NCBI GenBank assembly: GCA_035610365.1 | Contig: CM069432.1 | Coordinates: 11,842,001-11,906,000, forward strand | Length of the DNA stretch: 64,000 bases | Origin: Aquatica leii | Lineage: Eukaryota; Arthropoda; Insecta; Coleoptera; Lampyridae | Direction: 5' to 3' | Shown: positions 46,901 through 58,677 of the stretch, in pieces | How the letters are laid out: each line of letters begins with the position of its first letter | Position numbering within the stretch: position 1 is the first letter of the stretch | Made by a program: the position numbers and the translations under genes | Notes under the pieces: generated by a model | What the model was told of the DNA's origin: nothing | Databases searched by the model: none | What the model saw: the letters and a program-made list of their open reading frames with translations, nothing else

Positions 46901-47470
46901 CAACCAAAAACCCACCAACGTCACTTCATAAATATATGTTTTATTTCATTTCTTTTTGGGTGCATATTTAGAAACTTTTGAAGAGACAAATTATATTTTA
47001 CCTTCAGTTCTACAAATTACGTCACCAAAATAACAGAAGAGTTTTGATAAGCTAATTAGATACAAGAAAGGTTTTTTACTTCACGTTGCAATTTTTGATT
47101 TCGGTTTTTCTGTAGCGATTATATAAGTACATGTCACGTACTAGCCAAGAATATAGACATTTTCTTCAGTAAAATAAATATGTCCCAATTTTCTTTTTTC
47201 TTTATTTGTTAAATATTTGAACAGGACAATTGAAATGAAATATTTCTGCTTTAAAAATTCGTTCCAATACTTCGAACGTATAATGAGGAACGGAAATAAA
47301 TATGTTCTTATTCAATCTATCATACAAGGCAAGATATACGACAAACGTAGACCACGGAGCAGAAAAATATTTTTTTTACAGAACCTAAGAATGTGGTACG
47401 GAAAACATCCAACGAGTTATTTTAAAATCCGTGTAAAGTGCTGATCACAAACATCCAAAATCAAATAAAC
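43960..47470. other. 3.5-kb AT-rich stretch with no recognised feature
   Basis: No convincing frame, repeat array or terminal repeat. A slightly more GC-balanced patch at 44340-44530 has no recognisable content. It could be host intergenic or intronic DNA. Confidence 0.5.
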
Positions 47471-47479
47471 CCTAATATT

Positions 47480-47900
47480 TAATATAATATCCATTGTTTT
47501 TAATGCAATCTCTTTAGCGCTGCTGCAGTCAGTTAACAAGATCTTGACAAAAGTTTTGTACACAAAACCGTTTCCAAACTTCTTTCACATTCCTGTTTAG
47601 TTTTACCTCACATCTAAATGGTTTATACCCATTCTGAGTCCAATTTCGAATCATTGCTGACCACATACTGTCAATAAGATTGAGGACTGAAAAGAAAGCT
47701 GACCACCTTAGTATTTTAATATCACCCCTATATTCAAACCATTCTCAAACAATTCGTACAGTATTATCTTCCATTACAGTTATTATCTCAAATTCTTCCT
47801 GGAGAAAAACGACGCAAACACTAGGAATTAAAAATATTCAACGTACCGTATTCATTTTGGTTAGACATCGCGTCTAGTGCCAATAGATCGCCAAAGTTAA
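47480..47900 (-). pseudogene. Tc1-like transposase C-terminal fragment (minus)
   Basis: On the minus strand, in shifting frames: 'LLALDAMSNQNEYGTLNIF' (about 47890-47835), then 'EWFEYRGDIKILRWSAFFSV' followed by 'LNLIDSMWSAM' (about 47740-47650). The latter stands where Tc1-like proteins have 'WPxxSPDLNPIExxW', with the catalytic residue altered. 'KLNRNVKEVWKRF' follows in the position of the Tc1 C-terminal helix. The match is by pattern order, not by strong identity, and the fragment is old. Confidence 0.5.
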
Positions 47901-47904
47901 CAGG

Positions 47905-48880
47905 AGCCTATTTGGAAGATAAAAATGTCTTTTTCTCCAGAAATATTGTGCTTCAATCACGATTATCATTTATTAAACAAAAATAAAAGCTGGTTTGTGT
48001 GTGCCCTATTCTTAATTTTGGTTTTACGGCGAGAATCCTATCACCATCATTTAATTGCAATCTATCGCATTAGTAAAGCAAATTCTAGATCGAGGTTCTC
48101 GCACCACAAGATCCCGTTACACAGTAGACGGTTGTAAACTAGTAAAATTAGAGTCTCCCCTATCTGCAGTCTCTTAGTAGGAACTCCGTAGTTCAGCGTA
48201 TAACTCGGAACGGTCACATCCTTTCTAACTCTGTTTTTCTGGTCGATGGTAGCTGACTAGTGCCCCGAACTCAGCTCTCACTCGTCCATAAACGGGGAGT
48301 AGAAATGGAACGAGGTGGGGATAGAGCGCCTAAGCACGACGAAATAAGTCGACGACCGACCTGTGCCTAAGCTAGGTCCCGACAGTACGGGAGGAACAAT
48401 TTAAATTTAGCCTCTCTCAGAGTTTTTTTCGGATTGTAAATAGTAATTTATGTCCTGCTGTAATAATTTCTTGGTCCATTAGAAGAGTTGTAATGACTAA
48501 ACAAAATCATTGTTATTTGCTAAACGTATTCATCCTCTTTCTTCCAAAGTGTATTCATGTCGACCTAATGTTTTTTCCATTGTTATCAAATAGTATAATA
48601 TATATACAAAGCGCCAAAATGCGGCAAAACAATCGCGCAATGCAACTCACGTGACTTTATGTAGTGTGTGATGAGTGCGGGGAGTAATTAGCTTTTCGAT
48701 TACTCGTCTCACCGACCAGTGCGAACGTGTTTATCGTTGCTGTATGTAGCGAGGTGCGTAAATACACCTTAAAACATTTTTCTATAAAGTTCTCGTAGAG
48801 TATGATATTGTTTACGTTAAGTTTAGGTAGGTAGGACCTATTTAATTGTTGTAATACACTTTTTTTTATTTTGTTATGTT
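47905..48880. other. Unassigned sequence upstream of the third Tigger-like gene
   Basis: Part of this, 48080-48420, is less AT-rich than the surroundings and may be a decayed repeat. The stretch just before the gene (48600-48880) could hold the 5' end of that element, but I found no terminal repeat matching the right side. Confidence 0.35.
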
Positions 48881-48916
48881 AATCTTGTGTTTATTTGTAG
48901 ATATTTATATCTAACA

Positions 48917-50614
48917 ATGGTTAGAACTTATCAAAGAAAAATAGGTGGCCGAACCTATAAGAATTATAGCGATGAAGACCTTTCAAGAGCCGTTGCAGAA
49001 GTTAGAGCAGGTAGACTTACCCAGGCTGCTGCTGCTAAGAAGTACAAAATCAACAGAACCACCATTCTTAACAAGATCCATCACAGGCATGATGGGAAGC
49101 CGGGTCACCCCACTGTTTTAACGCCTTCAAATGAAAAATTACTTGCCGATACCTTGACTGTTTTAGCCAATTGGGGGTTTCCGTTGGCAAAGGCTAATGT
49201 CCGAACCGTCGTTCAAATGTTTGTAAATAAGGAGGGTCGAGTTATAAAGCAGTGGAAAGATAACTTGCCGAGCTATGACTTTGTGAATGAGTTTGCAGCT
49301 CGGATTAACCTCACGCAGAGACTGGCGACAAATATCAAGGCTTCAAGAGCATCAGTGGGTCCTAACGAGATCAAAGAGTTTTTTGTGAATTTAAAGCCAG
49401 TTTTGGAGGAGACACGTCCAGCTCTTATTGATAATTATGATGAGACAAACATTACAGACGACCCAGGGGCAATAAAAGTATTAGTACCTCGAGGGCACAA
49501 ACGCGTCGAAAGAGTCCAGGAACATTCAAAATCATCAGTAAGCATCATGTTCTGTGGTACCGCTGAAGGAAAATTAATTCCTCCCATGGTTGTGTACAAA
49601 TCCAAACATCTTTATGAGAACTGGACAGAAGATGGACCACCTGGAACAATTTATAGAAACAGTAGTAGCGACTGGTTTGACATGAGTTTGTTTGAGGTAT
49701 GGTTTTTTTAAATTTTGTTACCGCATATCCAGGAACACAGACAAGAAAATGAAAAAACTATTGTCGTTGGTGATAATCTTGCTTCGCATTTTTCCCCTGA
49801 AGTCATCCAGGCTGCAGTGGGAAGCGACATTTATTTTACAACTCTGCCCCCAAACTCGACCCACATGTTGCAACCTTTGGTCGTCGTTGTCTATGGTCCT
49901 TTAAAGAAACAATGGAGGAAGGTTCTGGACAATTGGAGAAAAGAATCAAGAATTCGGGGCCTCATTCCAAAACCACAGTTTCCCATGCTTCTGAAGAGAT
50001 TAATGGATGCATTGGGTCCCAATATAACCAAGAATCTCGAGAGCTCATTCAGAACAACGGGCCTTTACCCATTCGATCCTGAAGCTGTCTTGAAAAAGCT
50101 TCCAGGATATCAAACCGAAGAAACTGGATGTGTTCTCGATAGTAGTCTGCTGGTGTTTTTAAGAGAGTCAAGGGGCTACAACTCAGAAAAAATTTGGCAC
50201 AGAAGAGGAAAGAAAGTCTGTCATAAACCCGGCACACAGATCACTGTAACAAGCCAAGATGTCCCATCAATCAATCATGCCTCAGACATAGACAACGATA
50301 TTTCAGTTGTTGAGACTGTCCCAGCAATAGAGGATGACCCAAGTTTTGAACCAGGCCCATTAACTTCTTCTATACCTCCCGCGAAAGACCAGACATCTTA
50401 CAATGAAGATGTTTCCTTGAGTAAATTGGTCCGCCAGAAGAAGGGCAAAAGGAAATTGAGTGCTTTGGGCCGCCAGAAGTGTGACTTCCGGTTCTACCAT
50501 TATGTCGCAGACTGGATATGTTGCATCACCTGCAAAAAATGGGTCTGCGGTATGTGTAATAAAGGTTCCACTAATCCTGCCTACGAGTGTATGGTGTGCG
50601 AGGATACAGACTAA
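48917..50614 (+). pseudogene. Third Tigger-like transposase: one stop, third catalytic Asp lost
   Basis: A single frame of 565 codons with one TAA at 49709-49711 (in the block reading 'WFF*ILLPHI'). The start at 48917 gives 'MVRTYQRKIGGRTYKNYSDE'. Domains: psq helix-turn-helix (residues about 20-60, 'LTQAAAAKKYKINRTTILNK'), CENP-B-type second DNA-binding region (70-150), DDE_1 catalytic core ('LIDNYDETNITDDPG', 'TIVVGDNLASHF') and a C-terminal Cys cluster ('CCITCKKWVCGMC', 'CMVCEDTD'). The third Asp should follow 'LQP' 35 residues after the second; here the codon at 49880-49882 is GTC (Val) in 'MLQPLVVVVYG'. It is therefore catalytically dead even if the stop were read through. AATAAA at 50706 could serve polyadenylation. 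It is the least decayed gene in the window apart from LINE ORF1. Confidence 0.9.
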
Positions 50615-50780
50615 TCATTTTTTTTTCTTTTCTTGAAATTTATCGTTTAAGTTTATTATAAATGTGCCTTAAGTATGCGATACCTTAATGTAAGATGTTT
50701 CCTTAATAAAAGTTAAAATTGACCCAAAAAAAATTTTTTTCTCACTAAATCCATACGCAAAACATAAAACCTTATAAATG

Positions 50781-50872
50781 ATGTCAAAGTAACTCTAAAG
50801 ACTTGTATCTTTGCCATAACCTACATTTCAACGTTATGTCAAAGAAACTCCACACTCGAGGTTTCTTTGACA
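50781..50872. repeat. Repeated and inverted TGTCAAAGAAAC motif after the Tigger-like gene
   Basis: ATGTCAAAGTAACTC (50781-50795) and ATGTCAAAGAAACTC (50836-50850) are direct copies. The second forms a 12-bp perfect inverted pair, TGTCAAAGAAAC (50837-50848) with GTTTCTTTGACA (50861-50872), around a 12-nt loop. They lie where the right end of the Tigger-like element should be and may be its terminal or subterminal repeats, but no matching left end was found. Confidence 0.6.
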
Positions 50873-50879
50873 CCTTTTC

Positions 50880-53800
50880 AAAAAAATATATATTTTTTTG
50901 TGAGGGGGGGAAGGAAATATTTTGTTATGCATTTGTTGACCAAAGGTCACATTGTTCTATTGGAGTTAAAAAAAAGATAACATTTTGACTATTAAAAAAA
51001 GTTACCAACCAAAAACTACAAAAACCTGTATAAAGTAACCGTACATATTACGATAATAATAATCTTCGGTGAGCATTAGTAACCAATTAATTGTGTATAA
51101 CATCGCTGTTACAAAATGCAATAAGTGATACAAAATGCTTAAGATCAACATTAAAACTTATACAAAATGTTAAGTTAAAAATATTTCGGTGTGGTTTTCG
51201 TGCTGTATGAATTTTGTCCCGAGAAGTAGATTTTTTGACATACAGAACAGTATATGTCAGAGTAACATATAAAACTGCCCATTTCCATTTTGTGCAAAAC
51301 GAAAGTCAGGCGTATATAGTGTAAAGCCCGTGAGTTTCGACTGTACTAAATATCTTAAATCGTCCACGCTGATTTTGAATACACAATGACAGATTAAGAT
51401 GTGGCATTTTCATCTTACGACGCAATTTAATTTTTCTATTTTATCCTTAGCAACTTTGACCACCGGCACGTGTTTTATTAAGTTTAGCTACCTGCACACC
51501 TTTTTCTAACTTTAGGATACTGGCACCTGTTCTTTCATGCTGGAAAATCCCTATGGTGACGATACAATTAATTGAGTATTGAGAATTTATCAAGATGTGT
51601 ATTCGACCTACGTTAATTGAGGATATCGAAACCATCGTTTCAATTGCTACGATTACAAACGAATTGGATGGCACACTTACCGAAATATCTACAGTAATTT
51701 AGAGAAACTAAGCGCACTTGATTTTCGTAACAGATCGTATGAAAGGAATTTATTTGTGATAACGCTGAAAGGTGCCGTTAGCTCAGCATACTTCGGGACC
51801 AAACTTTGTAAATAAAAAATTGTGAGTATTTCGTTTTCTATTTAAAGTTTGTTTTGTCTACGTTGTCAGTATTTTGCACGCACAACTGCACGTACACATT
51901 ACGTTTGTTATCACAATTAAGTTTAAAACTTTTTTATGTAATATATTAAACGGTGCGCTGTTTCGGTTAAGTGCGAGATATTAAACATCTCTAATTATAA
52001 AAACAAATTTAATTATATGTACGAAGTGTTGCCTATCTTCGGGGGTCTGCATCAACGTTATTGCCTGTGATATTTATTGACGAACTCTAAATTGGTAGCC
52101 TCTATGATCTACCTCGCTTCTTTTTTAACCTCTTTCTTTGTTAAAATAAGTATACTCGTTGTTATAACTTGTGTTTTGCCATTTGTTCTCTTTCAGTGTT
52201 CAGCAGATTTAAACGATATCTGCAATTAATAAGTTCTGAGCGCTTTGGCGCGTTTTTAATTACTTTATGATTAGCACACTGAGCATCACCTGCGATTCTC
52301 TCGCCGAGTTTTATTGAGCTAGCCGCTACTTTTCATATGCTTCATTTTTACTGACTTTCAAACAGCGTACTAAGAGAGACAAGTAAGACTAAATACATTA
52401 TGATCTTTTAGAAAAACTATCTTTACACATAATAATAAATTAAACGTACTAAAACGTAAATAATATTAAAGATAATTTAAAAGTTTTAAAAACCTTGAAT
52501 TTAAATAAATTGCAAAGAATGCTCACGACGTATAAAATGAAAAATTTTAAATTGCCGTGCGTGTTAACGACTTATAATTTTTTGATAAGTCCTTTTCACG
52601 CTATTTCCTTTTTAGTTTTATTTATAATTAAAATCGATACAGCAACCTTCTTCAAATCTAACTTAACCAAACGTATCATCAATTTCCGTCATGTTATATC
52701 CTTTTTACAGTAGTATTTCAAAAAGTATTCTACAGAGCACATTAGAAAAAGCATACAAAGCGACAAAATCAACAAAGAAATTAAGAGTAAAATAAGTAAC
52801 ACGTAACTTTGACGGAAGATTGCCATTAAAAAAATCTATGATGACCAAACAATTAAAAATGATTATTAATCGCTAAGAAACAAAAAAATGCAATTTTCTT
52901 TGGCAATGAATATCACAAACTAACGAAAACGTATAAATATAAAAACCACTAAAGCATTAATATAATACAGAAACTAACTTTATAATAATAATGCTTCTGC
53001 GAGTTTCTATGTGTTTAATGTTCTGCTCAAAGATTAAACAGGGCAACTTAGTTTAATGTAGCATAAAATTGAAGACAAAAGCAAAAAGAAAATAAACTTT
53101 CATAATTATCGACTCCTAAATAACTTTTATAGAAAATATTATTTGATTAATAATGTAATTTAAAACTGTGCCACATACCTAACGAGAAAGAAACGAACGC
53201 TTTTGGTTAAAAGCTAGCAGTTCTAAACAATAAAAGCACGATTGGTAAAAAATGTTTGGTATTGTATTCTATTCTGTTAAGAAGCCAAATTTAAAGGTTT
53301 ATACGCAACAACTTTAATTGCTTTGTATGCGTGTATAAAAAAATATTGCGTTTTTAAATTCGAGATCTTATACATGATTGCATATTTCAATTCGCCGTTG
53401 AATTTTAAGGCGGTTTTATGTATGACACATAAAAAGTAGTTAAGACCTAATAACATTTTCTCGAATCGGGTCATTATGGAATTCGATTTTACAAAAGTTA
53501 TTAACTAATCCTTTTCTTAAAACGCAAATCAAGATTCTCAATGCTCCGTATTTTATATTGCATTTGTAAAATAAGCCCAATATTTAAAAATTTGTACAAA
53601 TAAATTAAATGAATAATATGTTCATAAATTACACATTTAATAAAATTTATAAAATATGAATTATATTATGATGTTATGCGTAATACGCATACAACATTCC
53701 TAAGAGTGCAGTTTGTATGCGTTAGGTATATTCATGTATTATGAATATGGTTTATAAATGTAATGTAATCAAGTTATGAATTGTTTTTATATTTTACTAG

Positions 53801-54520
53801 TTATCACTATAGTTATAATTGGATCTTAAGTTATGAACAAACCTTCTTACGTTATGATAAATCAGCAAAACCAGCAGAACGTTTCACACGCAGTTAGTGT
53901 GTGCATTGCATCATCTATAGCAGTGATTTTATCAACTGATGAAAAGGTAAGCAAAATGTAATTTCTGTTTTTGAGTATATTAATTATTTTCTGCAAATAT
54001 ACATAAGATACAAATATTAGTACTTATAGCACATTCACAAACAAATTTAAAACTCTTGCAAAAATATATTACATTATGAAGTATGTATTTGTATAAGGTG
54101 TACAAAATTAATTTGCCGTTTATCTCAATGTCTGCATACAATGCGTTTTTATTTTAGCTTGAATTAGAATTAGATATACAAGATGTTCCAAGTTATTTGT
54201 TTATTATTGCTATTTGTATTAATATTAAAGCTAAGAATTAGGTTAAATTAGCAAAGTTGAAACACTTTTTGTGGATTACGACAGTGCAATCAAAAAAACA
54301 ATTGAACCCCAAATTTTATCAATATTCATAAAAATACAATTATTTTAATGGGACGCTATATACTTTTAGCTGTTTTAAAAATGTATAAACTTCTGAATAA
54401 CAAATATCGTACGCACTAATACTTTAAATTAAAAAATAAACAAATGAGATGCGTTTTAAGTTTTAATATTCTAAATTTAAAATTCAAATTAAGTGCCTAT
54501 TGTAACAAAATAAACATCAA
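50880..54520. other. 3.6-kb AT-rich stretch with no recognised feature
   Basis: Several frames of 60-75 codons occur but none shows a motif. I see no terminal repeats or tandem array. Confidence 0.5.
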
Positions 54521-54529
54521 CTAGAACCA

Positions 54530-54920
54530 AAGACACAGTTTAGCTAAGTTATCAAATTTTCAAAAAGGTTGCTTTGCTCGTGCTCTAAACCTTACATTCC
54601 GTGTAGCACATTGAATGGTTCTTCCTCAAATACGTTGTATAATTTCTCTGATTTTGTTTTGAAGTGTTAAAACATTACGGTATTGCTGCTTATACACTTC
54701 GTTTTTTGCAAAACCCCACAAAAAAAATAGTGGCGTTAGGTCCGGAGAACGCGTAGGTCAACGTATTGATGCGTTTGTGCTTATCGATTTTCTATCAAAA
54801 GTCTGGATCTGTGAAACAGCAAAAATTCATTAAGAAAATCGCTTAAGATTTTTGATAGTAAATGGACATAAAGCTCTCCGGCTACACTACCCTAATAAAA
54901 CACTGATCCAAGAACTCGCA
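54530..54920 (-). pseudogene. mariner-like DDE_3 transposase fragment (minus)
   Basis: One minus-strand frame of about 43 codons (54757 back to 54629) reads 'PTRSPDLTPLFFLWGFAKNE' then 'VYKQQYRNVLTLQNKIREII'. This is the SPDLTPLDFFLWG block and following helix of insect mariner-like proteins, but the catalytic Asp codon between Leu and Phe is absent, so the box reads PLFF. A TGA stands just before it where relatives have Trp, and a TGA follows. It is the same broad family as the fragment at 29940-30460. Confidence 0.72.
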
Positions 54921-57491
54921 AACCTGTTACAGCTCACCAAATGTTGAGACTACATTCATTTTTAGGAATTTGCAGATTTACTATTAGAGGATTTTCTCTG
55001 CTCCGATGATTTTTTGTCACACATGCTTGAGTGTAAAAAAAGCTTATTTCTTTTACATCAAGTTTTAACTGAATTAGATTTGTCTGTAAGTGTATGCATA
55101 TTAGTGTGGAGTGAATTTTTTTTTCAAAATTGAAAGCGCCTTTAGTGTCAAACGACGTGTTTTGAGGTAACTAGTTGGTGAATAAAATTTGAAATATTTC
55201 CAATATGATTTTGAGGTTCCTCTTCGCCCTTCTTTATCGAAGTATTAACTAGATTTTAGCCTAAAACCAGTGTAATAATATTTCAGATCACTGCGTCTGC
55301 GCAATTAAGGCGCAGTGCGCATGTCCTAATAATACAGCGTCTCGGCTCAAGTCACTCGCATATTTCAGTGTCTGTTTAGTTCAGTTTCGCGGTTGTCAGA
55401 ACGTTTTTCGTAATATAGAAATTCCGAAAACACGTAAAGACTCGTTTTGTGAAGTGTTCGGTTTATCCAAGAAATTTGATGGCAATGTACTTCCTACAAA
55501 CTCAGATGTAATGAAATATTATTTGTGGTGTAGGTAATTGTTAAAAGAGAACGCGAATGGAAAAGATCCGAGTGTGAGTGATATTTCCAGAGCTGTACTG
55601 ACGGATTTAAAAAATATATGGCAAAAAGCATCAATTCCAATAATTTCTGATCAAAAAATTTTGAGCTTGATAGCGAACCTTAATGAAAAATATAAGACTA
55701 TTAAAAAAAAACAAAAATAAGTCTCAAGAAAAAGTGATAACATTTAGAGAGCTAGGTGAAAAAACGCTATTTTATATATCCGTCTACAAATGTAAAAACT
55801 TCTGTAATTGTCAATGCAAAATTAAAGTGCCTAAACGAGAAAGAGATTTTCTAGTGGACCAACGAACAGCTCGTAAGATGGCAATTGGTAATATTGATAA
55901 GAAAACCAGCCAAATTCTTCAAAAGAGTTTTGCAAGGAAAGCTAAAGAAGTATCTCGATTATTAGCATCTAAGGTTCCGGACATTACAACAGAGACACTT
56001 AAAGAAACATTTACACCTGTAATCTCAGGTATTACAACTTCTGTAAAAGAGCCTGCTACTTCAGAACCGTCAACATCATCTCAAACACTATTTTCTTCGG
56101 GTTTTGGAAAACGAATTAAATTACGCGATGTAGCCCAAGCGTGCGATCGAACAGAGATATCGGATCGATCAGCCTCAATACTAGTAAGCGCCGTTCTCCA
56201 GGATTTTCAAGTTATATCAAAAGAAAATCCGTCAAAAATAGTGGATAGAAGTAAAATAAGGAGAGAACGGAAGAAAAGACGGACAGAACTCCGAGAACAA
56301 TCAGGAAAAAAATTATCAGTAGTTAAAAGACTTTATTTGGACGGTAGGAAAGACAAGACAATTCAGCAAGAAAAAATAGGCACGAAATATTACAAGAAAA
56401 CTGTCACAGAAGAACATATTGTGTTAATTTCAGAGCCTAATTGTAAATACCTCGGCCATATCACACCAACATCTGGAAGTTCTACAAATATCGCATTAAG
56501 TATCATGACATTCTTAAAGGATTTTCATGCAAATTGCAATGTGGATGAATTGCAAGCAGTTGTATGCGATGGTACTCTTATAAATACAGGTTTGAAAAAT
56601 GGTGTTATCCGACAACTAAAAAAATCCATGGGTCGTCCATTAGAATGGCAGGTATGTTTATTACACACTAATGAGTTACCTCTCCGCCACTTAATGCAAC
56701 TCCTAGATGGAAAGACAGATGATCCTAAAGGATTCTCTGGTGCAATTGGTAAGATGCTAGAAAATTGCGCGAAGTTGTCTGTCGTCGCATTTGAGTGAAT
56801 TGATTGATTGATATTAATCCAAATGAGTTGAGTACGGATCAGAAATGTCTTCGATATATGTAATGGAATTTCTAGAAGTGATATATCATCGTCTTTATCC
56901 CTGCGGGATCCTGGGAAGATGTCACACTCGCGCTGGTTAACAACCGCAAACCGAATTCTCCGGTTATATGTAGCTACAATAGAACCATGAATGGAACTGA
57001 AAACTTTAGCTAAATCTGTGTTCAAGGTATACTCTTCTAGCTGGTTTGAGAGTATAACCAAATCTACTTGTGAGGACAGATCTAAACATTTCTTCGGAAT
57101 TATTAAGAAGTTTCGTTACCTATCTGACGAACTTAAGAATATAGTGGATCCAATATTACAAAGAAATGCGTATTTCGGCCATCCTGAAAACATTCTGTTG
57201 GCGATGTTAGCTGATGAACAAAAATACGTTCGGGAATTGGGTTTACGGAGGATTCTCAAGTGTAGACGTAGAGCATCAAGTTGTAATCAGGGCACTATTC
57301 GGGTGTTTCAAGTGCCCAAACTTAATTTCAAAGCCGAAGAGTACATCGATAAGATCGATTGGCAGTCCTCTGAATTGCCGAACCACCATTAATAAGACAT
57401 ATTTCTATTGAGGATTTAGAAAATATGATTTTAGACGTTCCTGACAACATCAGCATTTTGAAGTTACCTTGCCACACTCAGGCGATTGAAC

Positions 57492-57504
57492 GATGCATAA
57501 AGCT
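57492..57504 (+). repeat. Left target duplication of the inserted Penelope-like element
   Basis: GATGCATAAAGCT (13 bp) is repeated at 58665-58677. It encodes part of 'RCIKL' in orphan protein A, so the right copy continues the interrupted reading frame. Confidence 0.85.
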
Positions 57505-57564
57505 ACTAACATAAGAATGTCTTCCGGGTTTGGACCGTGTCATAGTTGCAACCGAAGCTGCCAA

Positions 57565-57597
57565 CGTTTCGCCCACTTTCGTAAGGGGCTTCATCAG
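57565..57597 (-). ncRNA. Hammerhead-ribozyme-like motif, left copy
   Basis: On the minus strand: CTGATGA (57597-57591), stem II GCCC...GGGC with a CTTACGAAAGT loop, then GAAAC. Downstream (57563-57545) GCAGC-TTCG-GTTGC forms a hairpin closed by a cUUCGg tetraloop, then AAC-TAT in the place of stem III and the cleavage site. One extra A separates CTGATGA from stem II and stem I is not evident, so cleavage activity is unproven. Confidence 0.5.
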
Positions 57598-57821
57598 GGC
57601 GTGAGATAAATCGCAAAACTCAAACAAGCAATCGAAATCTAACTAAGAACTTCTCAAAAGTTAGGTTATCCACTTGTAAAACAAGCCATAACCTAAACTA
57701 TGAAAAGGTAAGAAAGAAAACGATAACCTGAAAAAGCAAACGAAAATCTAACAAAGAACCACTACCGAGTTAGGTAATCAACTTGTGAACCAAGCCAGAT
57801 TCTAAACTCTGTAGAAGTGAC

Positions 57822-58491
57822 TTAAGAAGAAATAGTTTCCGTATTTAAAGGAAAAGGATCGTCACGGATGATTAAGTTCGACCCTGATTGGGTTACGGTT
57901 GCTAGGGGGCTTGTTTTTGATAAATGACTAATAACCGGGAACCAAAGAGGGGATAGTTCGAAACCATGATCGCGATTGAAGTTATTGGGGTGTTTGATGA
58001 TTTCTATGCTTTCTCGGATTTTTCCTGTTGAAAAAGAATGGAGATTTGGCAATCAACGAAACATTATCAAAATCTATCTTGTGACCTGTAGTAAAATGAT
58101 GTTCAGCGACCGCAGACTTGGAAGTATACCTTTTCCTTATACAACGATCATGTTCTGAAATGCGAGTAATGACGGAACGACCGGTTTCACCAATGTAGAC
58201 TAAACCACAAGAACAGGGAATTTGGTATACACCTTGAGATGAAAGTGTAGGAAATTTGTCTTTGGGAGAAGGAAGAATCTGAGAGATTTTGCCTGTCGAG
58301 TTGAATATGGGTTTAATACCATTCTTACGAAGGAATTTTCCTATTTGATCTGTAACCTTGTGAATGTAGGGTAAAAAGGCCAATTTCGGGTTGGATTCGG
58401 GAGTAGAAATGTCCTTAGGTAATCGAGTACGTAGATGTAAACGACGATTAATAACTCTATGAATATCTCGCTTTAGATAACCATTGTTCAC
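57822..58491 (-). pseudogene. Penelope-like GIY-YIG endonuclease, RT missing
   Basis: The open minus frame 58491-57982 starts inside the linker ('NNGYLKRDIHRVINRRLHLR'), then 'LAFLPYIHKVTDQIGKFLRK' and the endonuclease 'GVYQIPCSCGLVYIGETGRS', 'ISEHDRC' and 'AVAEHHFTTGHKIDFDNVSL'. A frameshift near 58040 passes to 58052-57822 ('REIEI'-like helix 'GKIRESIEIIKHPNNFNRDH'). The RT domain is absent because the copy is 5'-truncated. The family is clearly different from the subfamily at 16756-19476 but the same type. Confidence 0.9.
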
Positions 58492-58537
58492 TAAGGTTCT
58501 AGTAAGATGAATCTTACTTACTAGATCTTACTAGAAC

Positions 58538-58600
58538 CTGATGAAGCCCCTTACGAAAGTGGGCGAAACGTTGGCAGCTTCGGTTGCAACTATGACAAGG
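58538..58600 (+). ncRNA. Hammerhead-ribozyme-like motif, right (inverted) copy
   Basis: CTGATGA (58538-58544), GCCC...GGGC stem II, GAAAC (58565-58569), then GCAGC-TTCG-GTTGC and AACTAT. It is nearly identical to the left copy but on the opposite strand, so the two flank the endonuclease region as inverted repeats. Confidence 0.5.
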
Positions 58601-58664
58601 TCCAAACCCGGAAGACATTCTAATGTTAGTATAGATTCCGGCCGTGGAAGCCTTCGCTATTACA

Positions 58665-58677
58665 GATGCATAAAGCT
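58665..58677 (+). repeat. Right target duplication of the inserted Penelope-like element
   Basis: Second copy of GATGCATAAAGCT. It is followed directly by GGTAACGGAAGC, the expected continuation of orphan protein A ('VTEAS'). Confidence 0.85.

Larger units (their letters stand above)
57505..58664 (-). mobile_element. Second Penelope-like element, head-to-head, inside element A
   Basis: A 1,160-bp insertion with a 13-bp target duplication. The main copy is minus and 5'-truncated: 3' region at the left (57510-57820), GIY-YIG endonuclease to about 58500. From 58525 to about 58625 a plus-strand copy of the 3' region follows, an inverted match of 57508-57600. At the junction GGTTCTAGTAAGAT (58495-58508) and its inverse (58525-58538) form a hairpin. 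The head-to-head layout with 3' regions outward is the same as at 11720-19580. Confidence 0.85.

Noticed and set aside
49697-49732. A short intron (GTATGG...CCAG) removing the stop in the third Tigger-like gene
   Set aside because: It would be about 36 nt, too short for normal splicing, and the removed text encodes the conserved 'ILLPHIQ' region.
56525-57061. 178-codon minus-strand frame
   Set aside because: Antisense shadow of orphan protein A, whose conserved blocks lie on the plus strand.
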